This document shows, piece after piece, positions 1-8,159 of a stretch of 64,000 nucleotides of DNA. The stretch is from Macrothele yani (taxonomy: Eukaryota; Arthropoda; Arachnida; Araneae; Macrothelidae). The DNA is taken from NCBI GenBank assembly GCA_039090855.1, contig CM077013.1, positions 137,413,240-137,477,239 on the forward strand, given 5' to 3'. The first letter of the stretch is position 1. Each line of letters starts with the position of its first letter. The notes beneath the pieces were generated by a model. That model did not search any database. It had not been told where the DNA came from and saw only the letters and a list, made by a program, of their open reading frames with translations. Position numbers and translations under genes: made by a program.

Positions 1-520
1 TTCGCACGATAACTCGCGTAAAAATCGTTCGATTTCGATGAAATTTTAGTATCTGGTAGGGGATCACCTGGGATGGTACCCTATTTAAAGTGAACGAAAT
101 GGAGTCAAAGGTCTACATAGGAGCGGGATCCATTCCACTGCTATTATGCGTCATAACTAACGTAAAAAAGGTTCGATTTCGATGAAATTTTAGTATGTGG
201 TGGAAGACCACCTGGCGACAAACCTTATTGAAAATGGGCGAAGTGGGGTCAAAGGTCAGGACATAGAAGCGGAATCACTTCCATCGCCATTATGCGTCAT
301 AACTTACGTAAAAATGCTTCGATTTGGATGAAATGTTAGTATGTTGTAGGGTCTTGTTTGGGATCGAATTCTATTGAAAATGGGCGAAATGGGGTCAAAG
401 GTTAGGACACAGGAGGAGGATCTATTCCATAGCCCTTATGCATCATAACTTACGCAAAAATGCTTCGATTGCGACAAAACTTTATCATGTTATTTCGGAG
501 GTATACCAAACCGGTTCTGT
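1..520 (-). repeat. HINE-A copy 1: array of ~148-bp core repeats (cut by window start)
   Basis: About three and a half diverged tandem units with a period near 148 bp, marked by repeated 'cgtcataacttacgtaaaa' and 'ggggtcaaaggt' motifs. The same units recur at 6.66-7.2 kb and 8.2-8.6 kb (opposite strand) and at 42.6-43.1 kb (same strand). In those copies the array ends in a GGAC-type microsatellite and a terminal hairpin; here that end lies outside the window. The element continues at 1033-1200 after the TRIM insertion. No coding capacity is seen. The architecture resembles non-autonomous Helentrons (HINE/pearl type); that classification is inference. Confidence 0.7.
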
Positions 521-701
521 TGTAACGTACCAGGAGATGTGACGTACCTGCCCGAAGGACGCACACGACATAAAGGCAGATAGGAATCAGAATAAAAACG
601 TCCGCGTAGCTCAATTGGTAGAGTGACTTATTCCGGAATGAAGGGATCCGGGTTCGAGCCCCGGCGCGGATAAAAATGACGGAGAAATTTACTTCGTTAT
701 A
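521..701 (+). repeat. TRIM copy 1, 5' LTR
   Basis: 181 bp, TG...TA. It consists of a head (521-599), a tRNA-like module (600-671) and a short tail ending CTTCGTTATA. It differs from the 3' LTR by few substitutions and by a 2-bp deletion in the 3' LTR, which indicates a fairly old insertion. Confidence 0.8.
600..671 (+). promoter_or_regulatory. tRNA-like Pol III promoter module in TRIM 5' LTR
   Basis: 72 nt that fit standard tRNA arm lengths. The acceptor is GTCCGCG/CGCGGAT (one G-T pair), the A box is TAGCTCAATTGG, and the T stem CCGGG/CCCGG is perfect. The B box is GGTTCGAGCCC, one base off GGTTCGANTCC. By position the anticodon would be CCG (Arg), but the 5-bp anticodon stem does not pair in standard register. 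It is therefore better read as a promoter relic than as a working tRNA gene. Confidence 0.75.
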
Positions 702-702
702 A

Positions 703-714
703 TGGCGCCCGAAC
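703..714 (+). promoter_or_regulatory. Primer-binding site for tRNA-Lys(UUU)-like primer
   Basis: TGGCGCCCGAAC starts one base after the 5' LTR. It is complementary to the CCA-bearing 3' end of tRNA-Lys(UUU) for 12 nt and then diverges. The second TRIM copy has the identical 12-mer on the minus strand at 56477-56488, also one base from its LTR. Confidence 0.8.
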
Positions 715-840
715 TATCCGGATGACCCGATCGTTCAAAATCTCGCATTGGTGTGATGTTATTTCCACACCACGAGATAGGAAAAATAAGAGAATCCCTT
801 CTCCAGCACTTCAAAAAAAAAAAAAAAAGAAAAAAAAAAT

Positions 841-853
841 AAGGGGGAGATGA
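841..853 (+). promoter_or_regulatory. Polypurine tract of TRIM copy 1
   Basis: AAGGGGGAGATGA lies directly before the 3' LTR and follows an A-rich run. This is the expected site for plus-strand priming. Copy 2 has AAGTGGGAGGTGA in the same place. Confidence 0.7.
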
Positions 854-1032
854 TGTAACGTACCAGGAGATGTGACGTACCTGCCCGAAGGTCGCACACG
901 ACATAAAGGCAGATAGGAATCAGATTAAAAACGTCCGCGTAGCTCAATTGGTAGTGACTTATTCCGGAATGAGGGGATCCGGGTTCGAATCCTGGCGTGG
1001 ACAGAAATGACGGAGAAATTTACTTCGTTATA
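854..1032 (+). repeat. TRIM copy 1, 3' LTR
   Basis: 179 bp, near-identical to the 5' LTR. It contains a tRNA-like module at 933-1002 with a perfect B box (GGTTCGAATCC) and a 2-nt deletion in the D arm. It is followed by the CTGT target duplication. Confidence 0.8.
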
Positions 1033-1200
1033 CTGTTGAATATCATCGAAATGGAATCAAAGGTCAGGGCACAGGACCGAGATTTATTCCACAGCCATTA
1101 TTCTCATAACTTGAGTAATGATTTCTGGTATGTTGGAAAGCGTATTATAATCAATGCATTGCATGATTTTACTAACTTGTTTTTAACCTGCTATTGACGA
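1033..1200 (-). repeat. HINE-A copy 1, terminal flank
   Basis: This continues the HINE-A copy beyond the TRIM. It shares 'gaaagcgtattataatcaat' and 'gcatgattttactaacttg' with the flanks at 6.59-6.65 kb (opposite strand) and 43.37-43.43 kb. The GGAAAGCGTAT motif matches one arm of the family's terminal hairpin, as expected for a paired terminus. Confidence 0.65.
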
Positions 1201-1249
1201 GAGTGTTAAAATCATGTACAACACCATGCCGTGTAACCTGTAGATATCC

Positions 1250-2580
1250 TAGGGTCTGGTTCATTTGCCCGACGTTTACTTCACCGAAGAGTCACTTGAC
1301 CGAAAATCACTTCACCGAAAAGATTGTTTCAGCGAAAGATCACTTGATCGAAAAGTTCATTTCACCGAAGGATCACTTGATCGAAAGGTACATCTCACGG
1401 AAGGGTCACTTGATCGAAAAGTTCATTTGACCGAAAGGTCTCTTTACCTTGAAGTTCATTTCATCGAAAGGTCATTTCACCGAAGGGTCAGTTTATCGAA
1501 AACTTTGGATTTCATTACAGGATCTGTTGATGCATGGTGCAAGTTTGGCAGACAGACCACCGAAACGTTAGGGGATCATACTCAAATTGCACTTTTGATT
1601 TCTTCGTGTCACAGAGAACGCAAAGATTTAGTTTTAAGGCAATTCTTTTTTAAAGACAATAGGCCTCGGCTTAGGCCTTTTTAGCAAATTTTAATCATGT
1701 TCATAAGGTTTACATAAAAAGTAAAATGAATAATGTTGCACCTTTTTTCAGGCAAAAAGAATCAATTTTAGGTCCCTAGGCCTTTTTACCCATTTTTAAT
1801 CGTGCGAACTCTTGTTCATAAAGTTTACATAAAAAGTCTAGTTAATAGTGTTGCACATTTTCTCAGGCAAAAAGAATCAAGTTTAGGGCTCTAGGCCTCG
1901 GCGTAGGGAATTTTTAGCCAATTTAAAATGTGCGTGCTCATGTTCATTAGGTTTACACAAAAAATCACTTGACATTTTATGTAATGCTTATGAATATGAG
2001 GCTTAAAATCTGTTAAATTGGTCTGTATCTAGGCCTACGGTCAAAAAATAATTAATGTTTTGTGGTTGAGTAAAAGTGGAACATTATTTACTTGATTTGC
2101 TATGCAACTCTTATGAATATGAGCTCGGAGGAATACAATTTGACAAAAAGGCCCAGATCTAGGCCTCATAATTAATGTTATATTTCGAAACACCTACTCA
2201 TGGGGAGGTATTTCATAGAAATTAAAAGTGTGTTTTTTATACAATCCGATAATGTTTAGGTGGTCCGTTTTTCAAAAACCGGCACCACACTCCAACAGAC
2301 GTCTAACAACAAAACAAAATTCTAAGTTTTCGGTAAACTGACCATTCGCTGAAATAATCTTTCGCTATAATGAACTTTTAGGTAAAGGGAATCCTTGGGT
2401 GAAACGAACTTTTCGATCAAATGTCGTTTCGATGAAATGAACTTTTAGGTGAAGTGACCTTTCGGTGAAATGAATTTTTCGGTCAAGTGACCCGTCGGTG
2501 AAATGTAGCTTTCGATCAAGTGATTTTCGGCGAAGTGATTTTCGGTCAAGTGACCTTTCGATCAAGTGAACGATACCCTA
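1250..2580. mobile_element. Foldback (FB-like) element with minisatellite arms
   Basis: Two inverted arms of about 260 bp (1250-1515 and 2325-2580) are built of an ~18-bp repeat of the type 'cacttgatcgaaaggt / catttcaccgaaaggt'. The ends are TAGGGT...ACCCTA, and both sides carry TATCC (1245-1249 and 2581-2585), a probable 5-bp target duplication. The middle (1520-2320) has no gene but holds about three diverged ~120-bp direct repeats (1640-1990) containing 'ttcataaagtttacataaaaagt'. Long inverted repeats made of short tandem repeats are the hallmark of Drosophila FB/Galileo-type foldback transposons. The relationship is structural only. Confidence 0.65.
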
Positions 2581-2590
2581 TATCCTAGAC

Positions 2591-3287
2591 CAAGGGTTGC
2601 CAAACTGTCGATCTCGAACTCACGTACGGTCAACCCTTTTGGCGAATGTGATATCGAGGAAGTTTCACCAAACATTTCCTCTACTTTCCTCTTCAATTCT
2701 TCAGATTTAGGATCAGAGATTGTGAAATTTTAATCCGACATAGTACTAAAGATAAGAGCGTCAGATAACACATTTTGGACTGTATTGTCAAAAAAAAAGT
2801 ACCCTGCTCGAGATCTATTGCTTTGAGGGTGACTGCTTGCTTTGGATCCACATATCTCTGTGAAGCAGCTTTTTTCTGAAATGAAAATAATGAAGTTGAA
2901 AACCAGGAGTTTCCTGACTGATGCCCATTTAGAAGCGCGTTTCCGACTGTGCCTCACTGAATATGTACCTGATTATTCTAAACTTTGTGAGATAATGCAG
3001 TGCCATGCATCGACATTTAAGAATTAAATATTGTAAATAATGAGTCTGTAAGTAAAATTATATAATCTGTTTAAAAAATAATGTTTCAGAAATAGAAAAA
3101 TGATTAAATATTATTTTTCTGTATTTGTTTCCGAACTTACAAAACCCACACACACTAACAAAACACTCGTGATATAGGCTTATTCTTATTTAAATATGAC
3201 TATATCACTGCGATAAACTTTGGTAGAGCACAGAAGGGAATGATAGCTTAAGGTAGATCTTCGTTCCTCAAAGTGTGGCCACCCCTG
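2591..3287 (+). mobile_element. hAT element, internally deleted
   Basis: The ends are CAAGGGTTGCCAAACT and the complement of CAGGGGTGGCCACACT, a hAT-type inverted repeat. The flanks are tcctagac (2583-2590) and tcctagaa (3288-3295), an 8-bp duplication with one mismatch. Only the transposase C terminus remains inside. It sits directly beside the foldback element. Confidence 0.72.
2842..3027 (+). pseudogene. hAT transposase, C-terminal dimerisation-region fragment
   Basis: 61 codons read in one frame to a natural-looking stop. The string QLFSEMKIMKLKTRSFLTD followed by AHLEARFRL is the conserved end of hAT transposases of the SCAND3/ZBED-like domesticated-relative type (family form: CEQxFSxMKxxKSxxRSxLTDxHLxAxLR). 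The zinc finger and the whole catalytic core are missing, so this cannot act. It lies within the 697-bp TIR-bounded element, so it is a deletion derivative and not a domesticated exon. Confidence 0.75.
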
Positions 3288-3479
3288 TCCTAGAAGGAAA
3301 GTTACCAATCCCTCTCACTAACACACTTGCGATTCAGCTTTTCTATTCATCTTGAGTTCAGATTTTAGCTTGCACATGCGCAGATGGACTTCCGTAGCTA
3401 CATCAAATTTCATCATCCTGATGAATCGACCCTATGGAAAAAACTATCTTCCAAACATTTATGAAGAAGCATTAGGATA

Positions 3480-3655
3480 TTGCGACGTATATTCTAATTT
3501 AGCTTTCATTTTTAGTTCCTTTTCTTATGTAAATTTGAGTTTGTTCTCTTTTACACTTTCCAAACTTAACGTGAAATCTTCTCTCTCACATGAATGAGGT
3601 TGGCAACACAAGAGAGTGCCGTATGAATGTGATAAGAACGATAGATAAAAAGGAC
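3480..3655 (+). repeat. Dispersed repeat, copy 1
   Basis: About 150 bp resemble 22455-22610 on the same strand. Shared stretches include 'tatgtaaatttgagtt' and 'tcttctctctc' followed by 'ggcaacac'. No coding signal is seen. The rest of 3296-3690 shows nothing I recognise. Confidence 0.5.
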
Positions 3656-3919
3656 GATACAGCAGTTCGAAACGTCCGTGGTATTCGTGCCAAATGATGA
3701 GCATCAATCATATCACTGCTGTCTATACACAATAAAAAGAAAACCGGAAATAGTTGCAAACTAAGAGATGAATTTTATTTACAGCTAAAACCAAGTTAAA
3801 ATACTTCCGAGATCTTTCGGACCCACTATGGGTCCATCATCGGGTACCGCAAGGGTAGGATTCCGATCTTTTAAACTCGGAGATCTATACCACAATGCAT
3901 GAAGGCGCTGCTCTGAAAT

Positions 3920-4589
3920 TCACGCATGCGCACTCGACATAATATACATGACAAGCAAATAATGTGAAACACAAAATAAAGACGGTTCTGGATTACAAAT
4001 ACAATGGTTTAAAATATAATGTTTCCAAGATGAAGGCAGTGAACATGGTGTGTCGTCATTACAACATTGATTAGAAAGCATAGTAATGTTTATGCTTTCT
4101 GTGAATAACAATCTTGGTTTTGTTGTGGTTGTTGCTAAGCAAGTAATGTGATTCCAATCCGGGGTGTGCAGACCTTGATTTATTAGTCTGGACAAAGCGG
4201 TGACCATCGATCCCGTCCGGACGTTATACTTGCGTTCGAACACTCGGGTCGCTATTGTCCGAAGTGTAGATCCTATGTACCTAGAGTCCTAAAGATTGTA
4301 ATCAATCGCTTTTAAAGGGGATAGAGTAAATCCAATGTTTTTGTAGTGGGGCAACTGTGTCGCGATCCTTTTTGATAAAGGAAAATAACTTATGTGTTTG
4401 TATGCCAAAATTCATGTTTTGTTTATAACATGCTCTTTTTAAAATATGTATAACCTCAGGGACAAAATCTATGGAGCCAGCGTGTGAGACCACATCCTTA
4501 TTTCCTCGTAAAGAGGTAAGCATAGAGCGTTGGTATTTGTGAAGTTGTCTTGTCACAAATTCAAGTGGATATTCAAAAATGAAAGCCAA
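3920..4589 (-). pseudogene. Penelope-like element, GIY-YIG endonuclease region (left copy)
   Basis: Read leftward from 4589, one frame gives FIFEYPLEFVTRQLHKYQRS and later a WIYSIPF block. After a frame disruption come SRYIGST and LLFTESINITMLSNQCC, then a CSLP segment. The WxY...YIGST pair is the GIY-YIG signature that Penelope retroelements carry after the reverse transcriptase, and the ESIxI...C-SLP tail is also typical of them. The reverse transcriptase is not present. In-frame stops between 4302 and 4243 show it is dead. A free GIY-YIG nuclease gene is the alternative, but the inverted-repeat context speaks for Penelope. Confidence 0.65.
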
Positions 4590-4639
4590 ACCAAAAATGA
4601 ATTTTATCTCATTGTCACGAAGTTTAGCGGACGAGGAAT

Positions 4640-4888
4640 GTGAGTATGCTCTGTGGAACGGAATCGACGGCCACTCCTTTGCCCAGACTAATAAATCAAG
4701 GTCTGCACTCCCCGGATTGGGATAACATTACTTGCTTAGCAACAACCACAACAAAACCAAGTTTGTTATTCACAGAAAGCATATACATTACTATGCTTTC
4801 TAATCAATGTTGTAATGACGACCTACCATGTACACTGCCTTCATCTTGGAAACAATACATTTTAAACCATTGTGTTTGTAATCCATAA
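4640..4888 (+). pseudogene. Penelope-like element, C-terminal fragment (right copy)
   Basis: This is a mirror-image partner of the left copy. It encodes LPRLINQGLHSPDWDNITCL, then LLFTESIYITMLSNQCCNDD and an LPSSWKQYILNH stretch, ending at a stop about where the left copy ends. Only the region downstream of the YIG motif is kept. No catalytic core remains. Confidence 0.6.
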
Positions 4889-5189
4889 CCGTCTTTATTT
4901 TGTGTTTCACATTATTTGCATGTCATGTATATTATGTCGAGTGCGCATGCGTGAATTTGGGAGCAGCGCCTTCATGCATTGTGGTATGGATCTCCGAGTT
5001 TAAAATATCGGAATCCTATCCATGCGGTTCCCGATGATGGACACATAGTGGGTCCGAAACATCTCGCACGTTTTTTAACTTCATTTTAGCTGTAAATAAA
5101 ATTCATCTTTTAGTTTGCAACTATTTCCTTTTTTTTTTAATATCGTGTATAGACAGCAGAGACATGATTGATGATACAGCAGTTGCTTA

Positions 5190-6412
5190 ATGTATGTGTG
5201 TGTGTTATGATGTTCGATCTGTGTAAAAGCTAGATTATACGATAAATAGTTAAAGTATTATATGTGGCTATATTGCTGATTTCTTCATTCATCAAGTTGA
5301 AGATGGAAGACCAAACTGTGCATTTTCGCCATATTTTACTCCTTTACTTCCGTAAAGGGAAGAATGCGCGTCAAGCTTGTGAAAGGTTGCGTAAAGTGAA
5401 CGGTGATAATGCTCTACAAGAGCGTCAGTGCCTGCGGTGGTTCGCAAAATTCCGTGCATGCAGTTGATTGTGACCTCAACGATGTTCCTCGGACCGGGAG
5501 GTTAACCGAGGTTGATGACGACCAGATCAAGGCATTGATCGAGTCAAACCCACGTTACACGACACGAGAGATTACAGATACATTGCACATCCACCATTGA
5601 AGCGTTCAGAACCACCTGAAGAAGCTGGGATACGTAAGCAAGCAAGATGTGTGGGTTCCTCATGAACTCAAAGAAGTTCAATTGACGGCGCGTAAAAACA
5701 TCAGCGATATGCTCATTAAACGAGAGGAAAACGATCCTTTTTGGAAGCGACTGATAACTGGTGAGGAAAAGTGGATTGTGCACAACAATGTGCTGCGCAA
5801 GCGGTCTTGGTCCCGACGTGCTGCTTCGCATCAAACGACATCCAAAGCAGACATTAATGAGCGGAAGGTTCTGGTCTCAGTGTGGTGGGATTTTAAAGGT
5901 GACGTGTTTTTCGAGCTCCAACCACGGAACCAAACAATCAATTCGAATGTGTACTGTCAGCAAATGGACAGTTTGAACGAATCCATCATCCAGAAACGTC
6001 CACAGCTCGTTCATCGTAAAGTATTTGTGTTCCATCACGACAACGCGAGACCACACACAAGTTTGACCACCCGCAAAATTTATTGGAGCTTGGGTGGGAT
6101 GTGTTGCCACACCCAGCATACTCGCCTGACTTTGCGCCATCAGACTTCCACTTGTTTCGCTCTCTTCAACAGTCCTTGCGTGGTGTAACGTTCAGTTCCG
6201 ATGAGGCTGTAAATCAGCACCTTGTACAGTTTTTCGCCACAAAAGACAGGTCCTTCTGTGAACGAGGCATTCTGCAGCTCACTGAAAGATGGCAAAAGGT
6301 TATCGAACAAAACTGGCATTATATCATTGATTGATCTTTGTTCTTTCTATCAATAAATTACCTTTGCAAAATACGTCATGACTTTTCCGACAACCCAAAT
6401 ATGTATTAGGTA
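5190..6412 (+). mobile_element. mariner (irritans-like), 5' end truncated
   Basis: The transposase reading frames are followed by a 3' end 'catgacttttccgacaaccc' at about 6387-6407, which looks like a mariner inverted repeat. I cannot find its partner at the left, where the Penelope arm begins. It has probably lost its 5' terminus. Confidence 0.65.
5303..6334 (+). pseudogene. mariner transposase (irritans-like), broken
   Basis: From ATG 5303 the product starts MEDQTVHFRHILLLYFRKGK, giving a length near the usual ~345 residues if breaks are ignored. There is a frameshift near 5465, a stop near 5598 and another frameshift near 6080. The N-terminal helix-turn-helix region and the linker DVWVPHEL are clear. 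Catalytic region: the first acidic site reads ITGEEKW where the family has TGDEKW, so the first aspartate has become glutamate. The second site is HHDNARPH, and the third is SPDFAPSDFHLF in another frame. It ends at ...HYIID and a stop. Confidence 0.85.
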
Positions 6413-6585
6413 CACGTGTGAAAATGAAAAAATCTGGGTGAGCATTGCTGAAATTATCGATTCCAGTGGCAGAAAATTGGGAAATGTTGTAGTCTGAAAT
6501 GTGACGTAGCTCCGAAAGTCCAGCTGCGCATGCGCAAGCTGAAATCTGATCTCAAGATAGAAAGTGGCAGAAAAATGGGAGATGC

Positions 6586-7216
6586 TGTTGTCGGAGTGTT
6601 AAACAAATTAGTAAAATCATGCACTGCATTGATTATGATACGCTTTCCAATATACTAGAAATCATTACTCAAGCTTTTACTCAAGTTATGAGGAAAATGG
6701 CTGTGGAATAAATTCACCCCTGTGCCCTGACCTTTGATCCATTTGGATGATATTCAACAGAACTCGTTCAGTATATCTCCGAAATAACATGATAAAGTTT
6801 TGTCGCAATCGAAGCAGTTTTACTTAAGTTATGATGCATAAGCGCTATGGATTAAATCGCGCTCCTGTGTCCTAACCTTTCACCCCATTTCGCCCATTTT
6901 AAATAGGATTTGTCCCTAGGAAGGTCCCTACAACATACCAACATTTCATCCAAATCGAAACATTTTTACGTAAGCCCCATTTCTCCAATTTTCAATAGGG
7001 TTTGTCCCCAGGTGGTCTCCTACCACATACTAAAATTTAATCGAAATCGAAATTTTTTTACGTTAGTTATGACGCATAAGAGCAGTGGAATGAATCCCAC
7101 TCTTATGTCCTGACCTTTGACCCCATTTCGTTCACTTTCAATAGGGTTCCTTCCCAGGTGATCCCCTACCACATACCAAAATTTCATCGAAATCGAACGA
7201 TTTTTACCCAAGTTAT
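6586..7216 (+). repeat. HINE-A copy 2, left flank and first core array
   Basis: The left flank holds 'gattatgatacgctttccaa' (6631-6650), followed from about 6660 by four diverged ~146-148-bp units, each with 'cctttgaccccatttcg' or a variant. It ends at 'ttatcgtgcggac' (7203-7225), the sequence that precedes the microsatellite in the second array at 8.6 kb. No ORF of note. 6413-6585 holds nothing I recognise. Confidence 0.65.
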
Positions 7217-7392
7217 CGTGCGGACGAACATACGCACACAACGCGTGACGTAATGAGGCAGATAGGAATCGCGACCATCTGCCAGCAAGGTGTGACGTCA
7301 TAAAACTTTAATAGGATCCACAAACAACGCGTGACATAATGAGACAGATGGCATGACCGCGCGCCAACATCTAATGGGGCGACGACATGATC
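7217..7392 (+). repeat. Two-copy ~86-bp tandem duplication
   Basis: 'acaacgcgtgacgtaatgag' at 7238 recurs as 'acaacgcgtgacataatgag' at 7324, each followed by a similar GC-rich stretch. It lies between the HINE-A array and the foldback MITE. Confidence 0.45.
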
Positions 7393-8152
7393 GTCAAGTA
7401 ATTTCGCTTCCTGTACTTCGAATGGAAAAATTTCTGCACACATTTTCTTCCCAATTAATGCGTTCACAAGGATGGAAATTTGAACATCGATTAAAATAGC
7501 TTCATTTTATAACTCGGTATACTTAATATTTTCTAAAACATAACCATAATTATGCAATCCAACATTTTTTTGTCTGCTGACGTCATGAAAATACAGGTCG
7601 CGCCATCTTTTTTCTGGACAATTAATGCGTTCATAAGGATGAAAATTTGAACATCGACTAAAATAGCTTCATTTTATAACTCGGAATACTTAATATTTTC
7701 TAAAACACAACCATAATTATGCAATTCAACATTTGTTTGTCTACTGACGTCATGAAAACACAGGTCGCGCCATCTTTTTCTGGACAATTAATGCGTTCAC
7801 AAGGATGAAAATTTGAACATTGATTAAAATAGCTTCATTTTATAACTCGGAATACTTAATATTTTCTAAAACATAACCATAATTATGCAATCCAACATTT
7901 GTTTGTCTACTGACGTCATCAAAGTACAGGTCGTGCCATCCTTTTTTTGGTTTCAACACCACCAAAGGAAAAGTTATTGATTTTTAATGTAATTATGGTT
8001 ATGTTTTAGAAAATATTAAGTATTCCAAGTTGTAATAAAGCTATTTTATTCGATGTTCAAATTTTCATCCTTGGGAACACATTAATTGTGAAGGAAATGT
8101 GTACAAAACTTTTTTCCATTGGAAGTATAGGAAGCAAAATTACTTGATGTCC
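7393..8152. mobile_element. Foldback MITE with internal ~165-bp tandem repeats
   Basis: The left arm starting 'gtcaagtaatttcgcttcct' (7394) is inverted at about 8130-8150 ('aggaagcaaaattacttga'). The arms extend ~170 bp. From 7455 the left arm is repeated about three times in tandem (period ~165 bp; marker 'ataaccataattatgcaa' at about 7541, 7710 and 7874). It is inserted in the middle of HINE-A copy 2, whose repeats resume right after it. No coding capacity. Confidence 0.6.
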
Positions 8153-8159
8153 ACCTTAA

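Larger units (their letters stand above)
521..1032 (+). mobile_element. TRIM (miniature LTR retrotransposon) copy 1 with tRNA-like LTRs
   Basis: Two direct repeats, 521-701 and 854-1032, flank a 152-bp interior. Each repeat begins TGTAACG and ends CGTTATA, giving an imperfect 7-bp terminal inversion (TG...TA). One base after the 5' LTR lies TGGCGCCCGAAC, complementary to the 3' end of tRNA-Lys(UUU). A purine-rich tract (AAGGGGGAGATGA) directly precedes the 3' LTR. The element is bounded by CTGT at 517-520 and 1033-1036, and the HINE-A copy at 42.79-42.83 kb shows the uninterrupted target. There is no gag or pol, so it depends on an autonomous partner. Each LTR holds a tRNA-like module in the sense orientation. 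No TTTT occurs on the sense strand. A tandem SINE dimer is the alternative, but the PBS, PPT and TSD argue against it. Confidence 0.82.
3697..5172. mobile_element. Penelope-like element 3' ends in inverted (tail-out) arrangement
   Basis: Left arm 3697-4225 and right arm 4660-5172 are diverged inverted copies of one another, ~500 bp each, around a 435-bp spacer. Read outward, each arm carries the end of a Penelope-like ORF and then a 3' UTR with 'gatgatggac' and 'gtgggtccgaaa', ending near 'gtatagacagcag'. GATACAGCAGTT occurs at 3656-3667 and again at 5170-5181, a possible 12-bp duplication. Penelope-like elements are known for inverted or partly tandem copies, and this fits. Confidence 0.62.

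Noticed and set aside
600..671. A genuine host tRNA-Arg(CCG) gene
   Set aside because: The anticodon stem does not pair in register, the same module sits in all four LTRs of a repeated element, and no T-run terminator follows.
521..1032. Simple tandem SINE dimer
   Set aside because: A PBS follows the first repeat, a PPT precedes the second, ends are TG...TA, and 4-bp duplications flank the whole unit in both copies.
1265..1684. 139-codon ORF and its shadow in the foldback arm as a protein gene
   Set aside because: It is the translation of the 18-bp repeat; the inverse arm gives a similar peptide on the other strand. No domain is seen outside the repeat.
2842..3027. Domesticated hAT (SCAND3-like) exon
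   Set aside because: It lies in a 697-bp unit with hAT inverted ends and an 8-bp duplication, so it is simply what a deletion derivative kept.
3810..3852. Functional hammerhead ribozyme
   Set aside because: The core reads CCGATGA instead of CTGANGA in both arms and I could not form a convincing stem III and cleavage site. Kept only as a degenerate motif.
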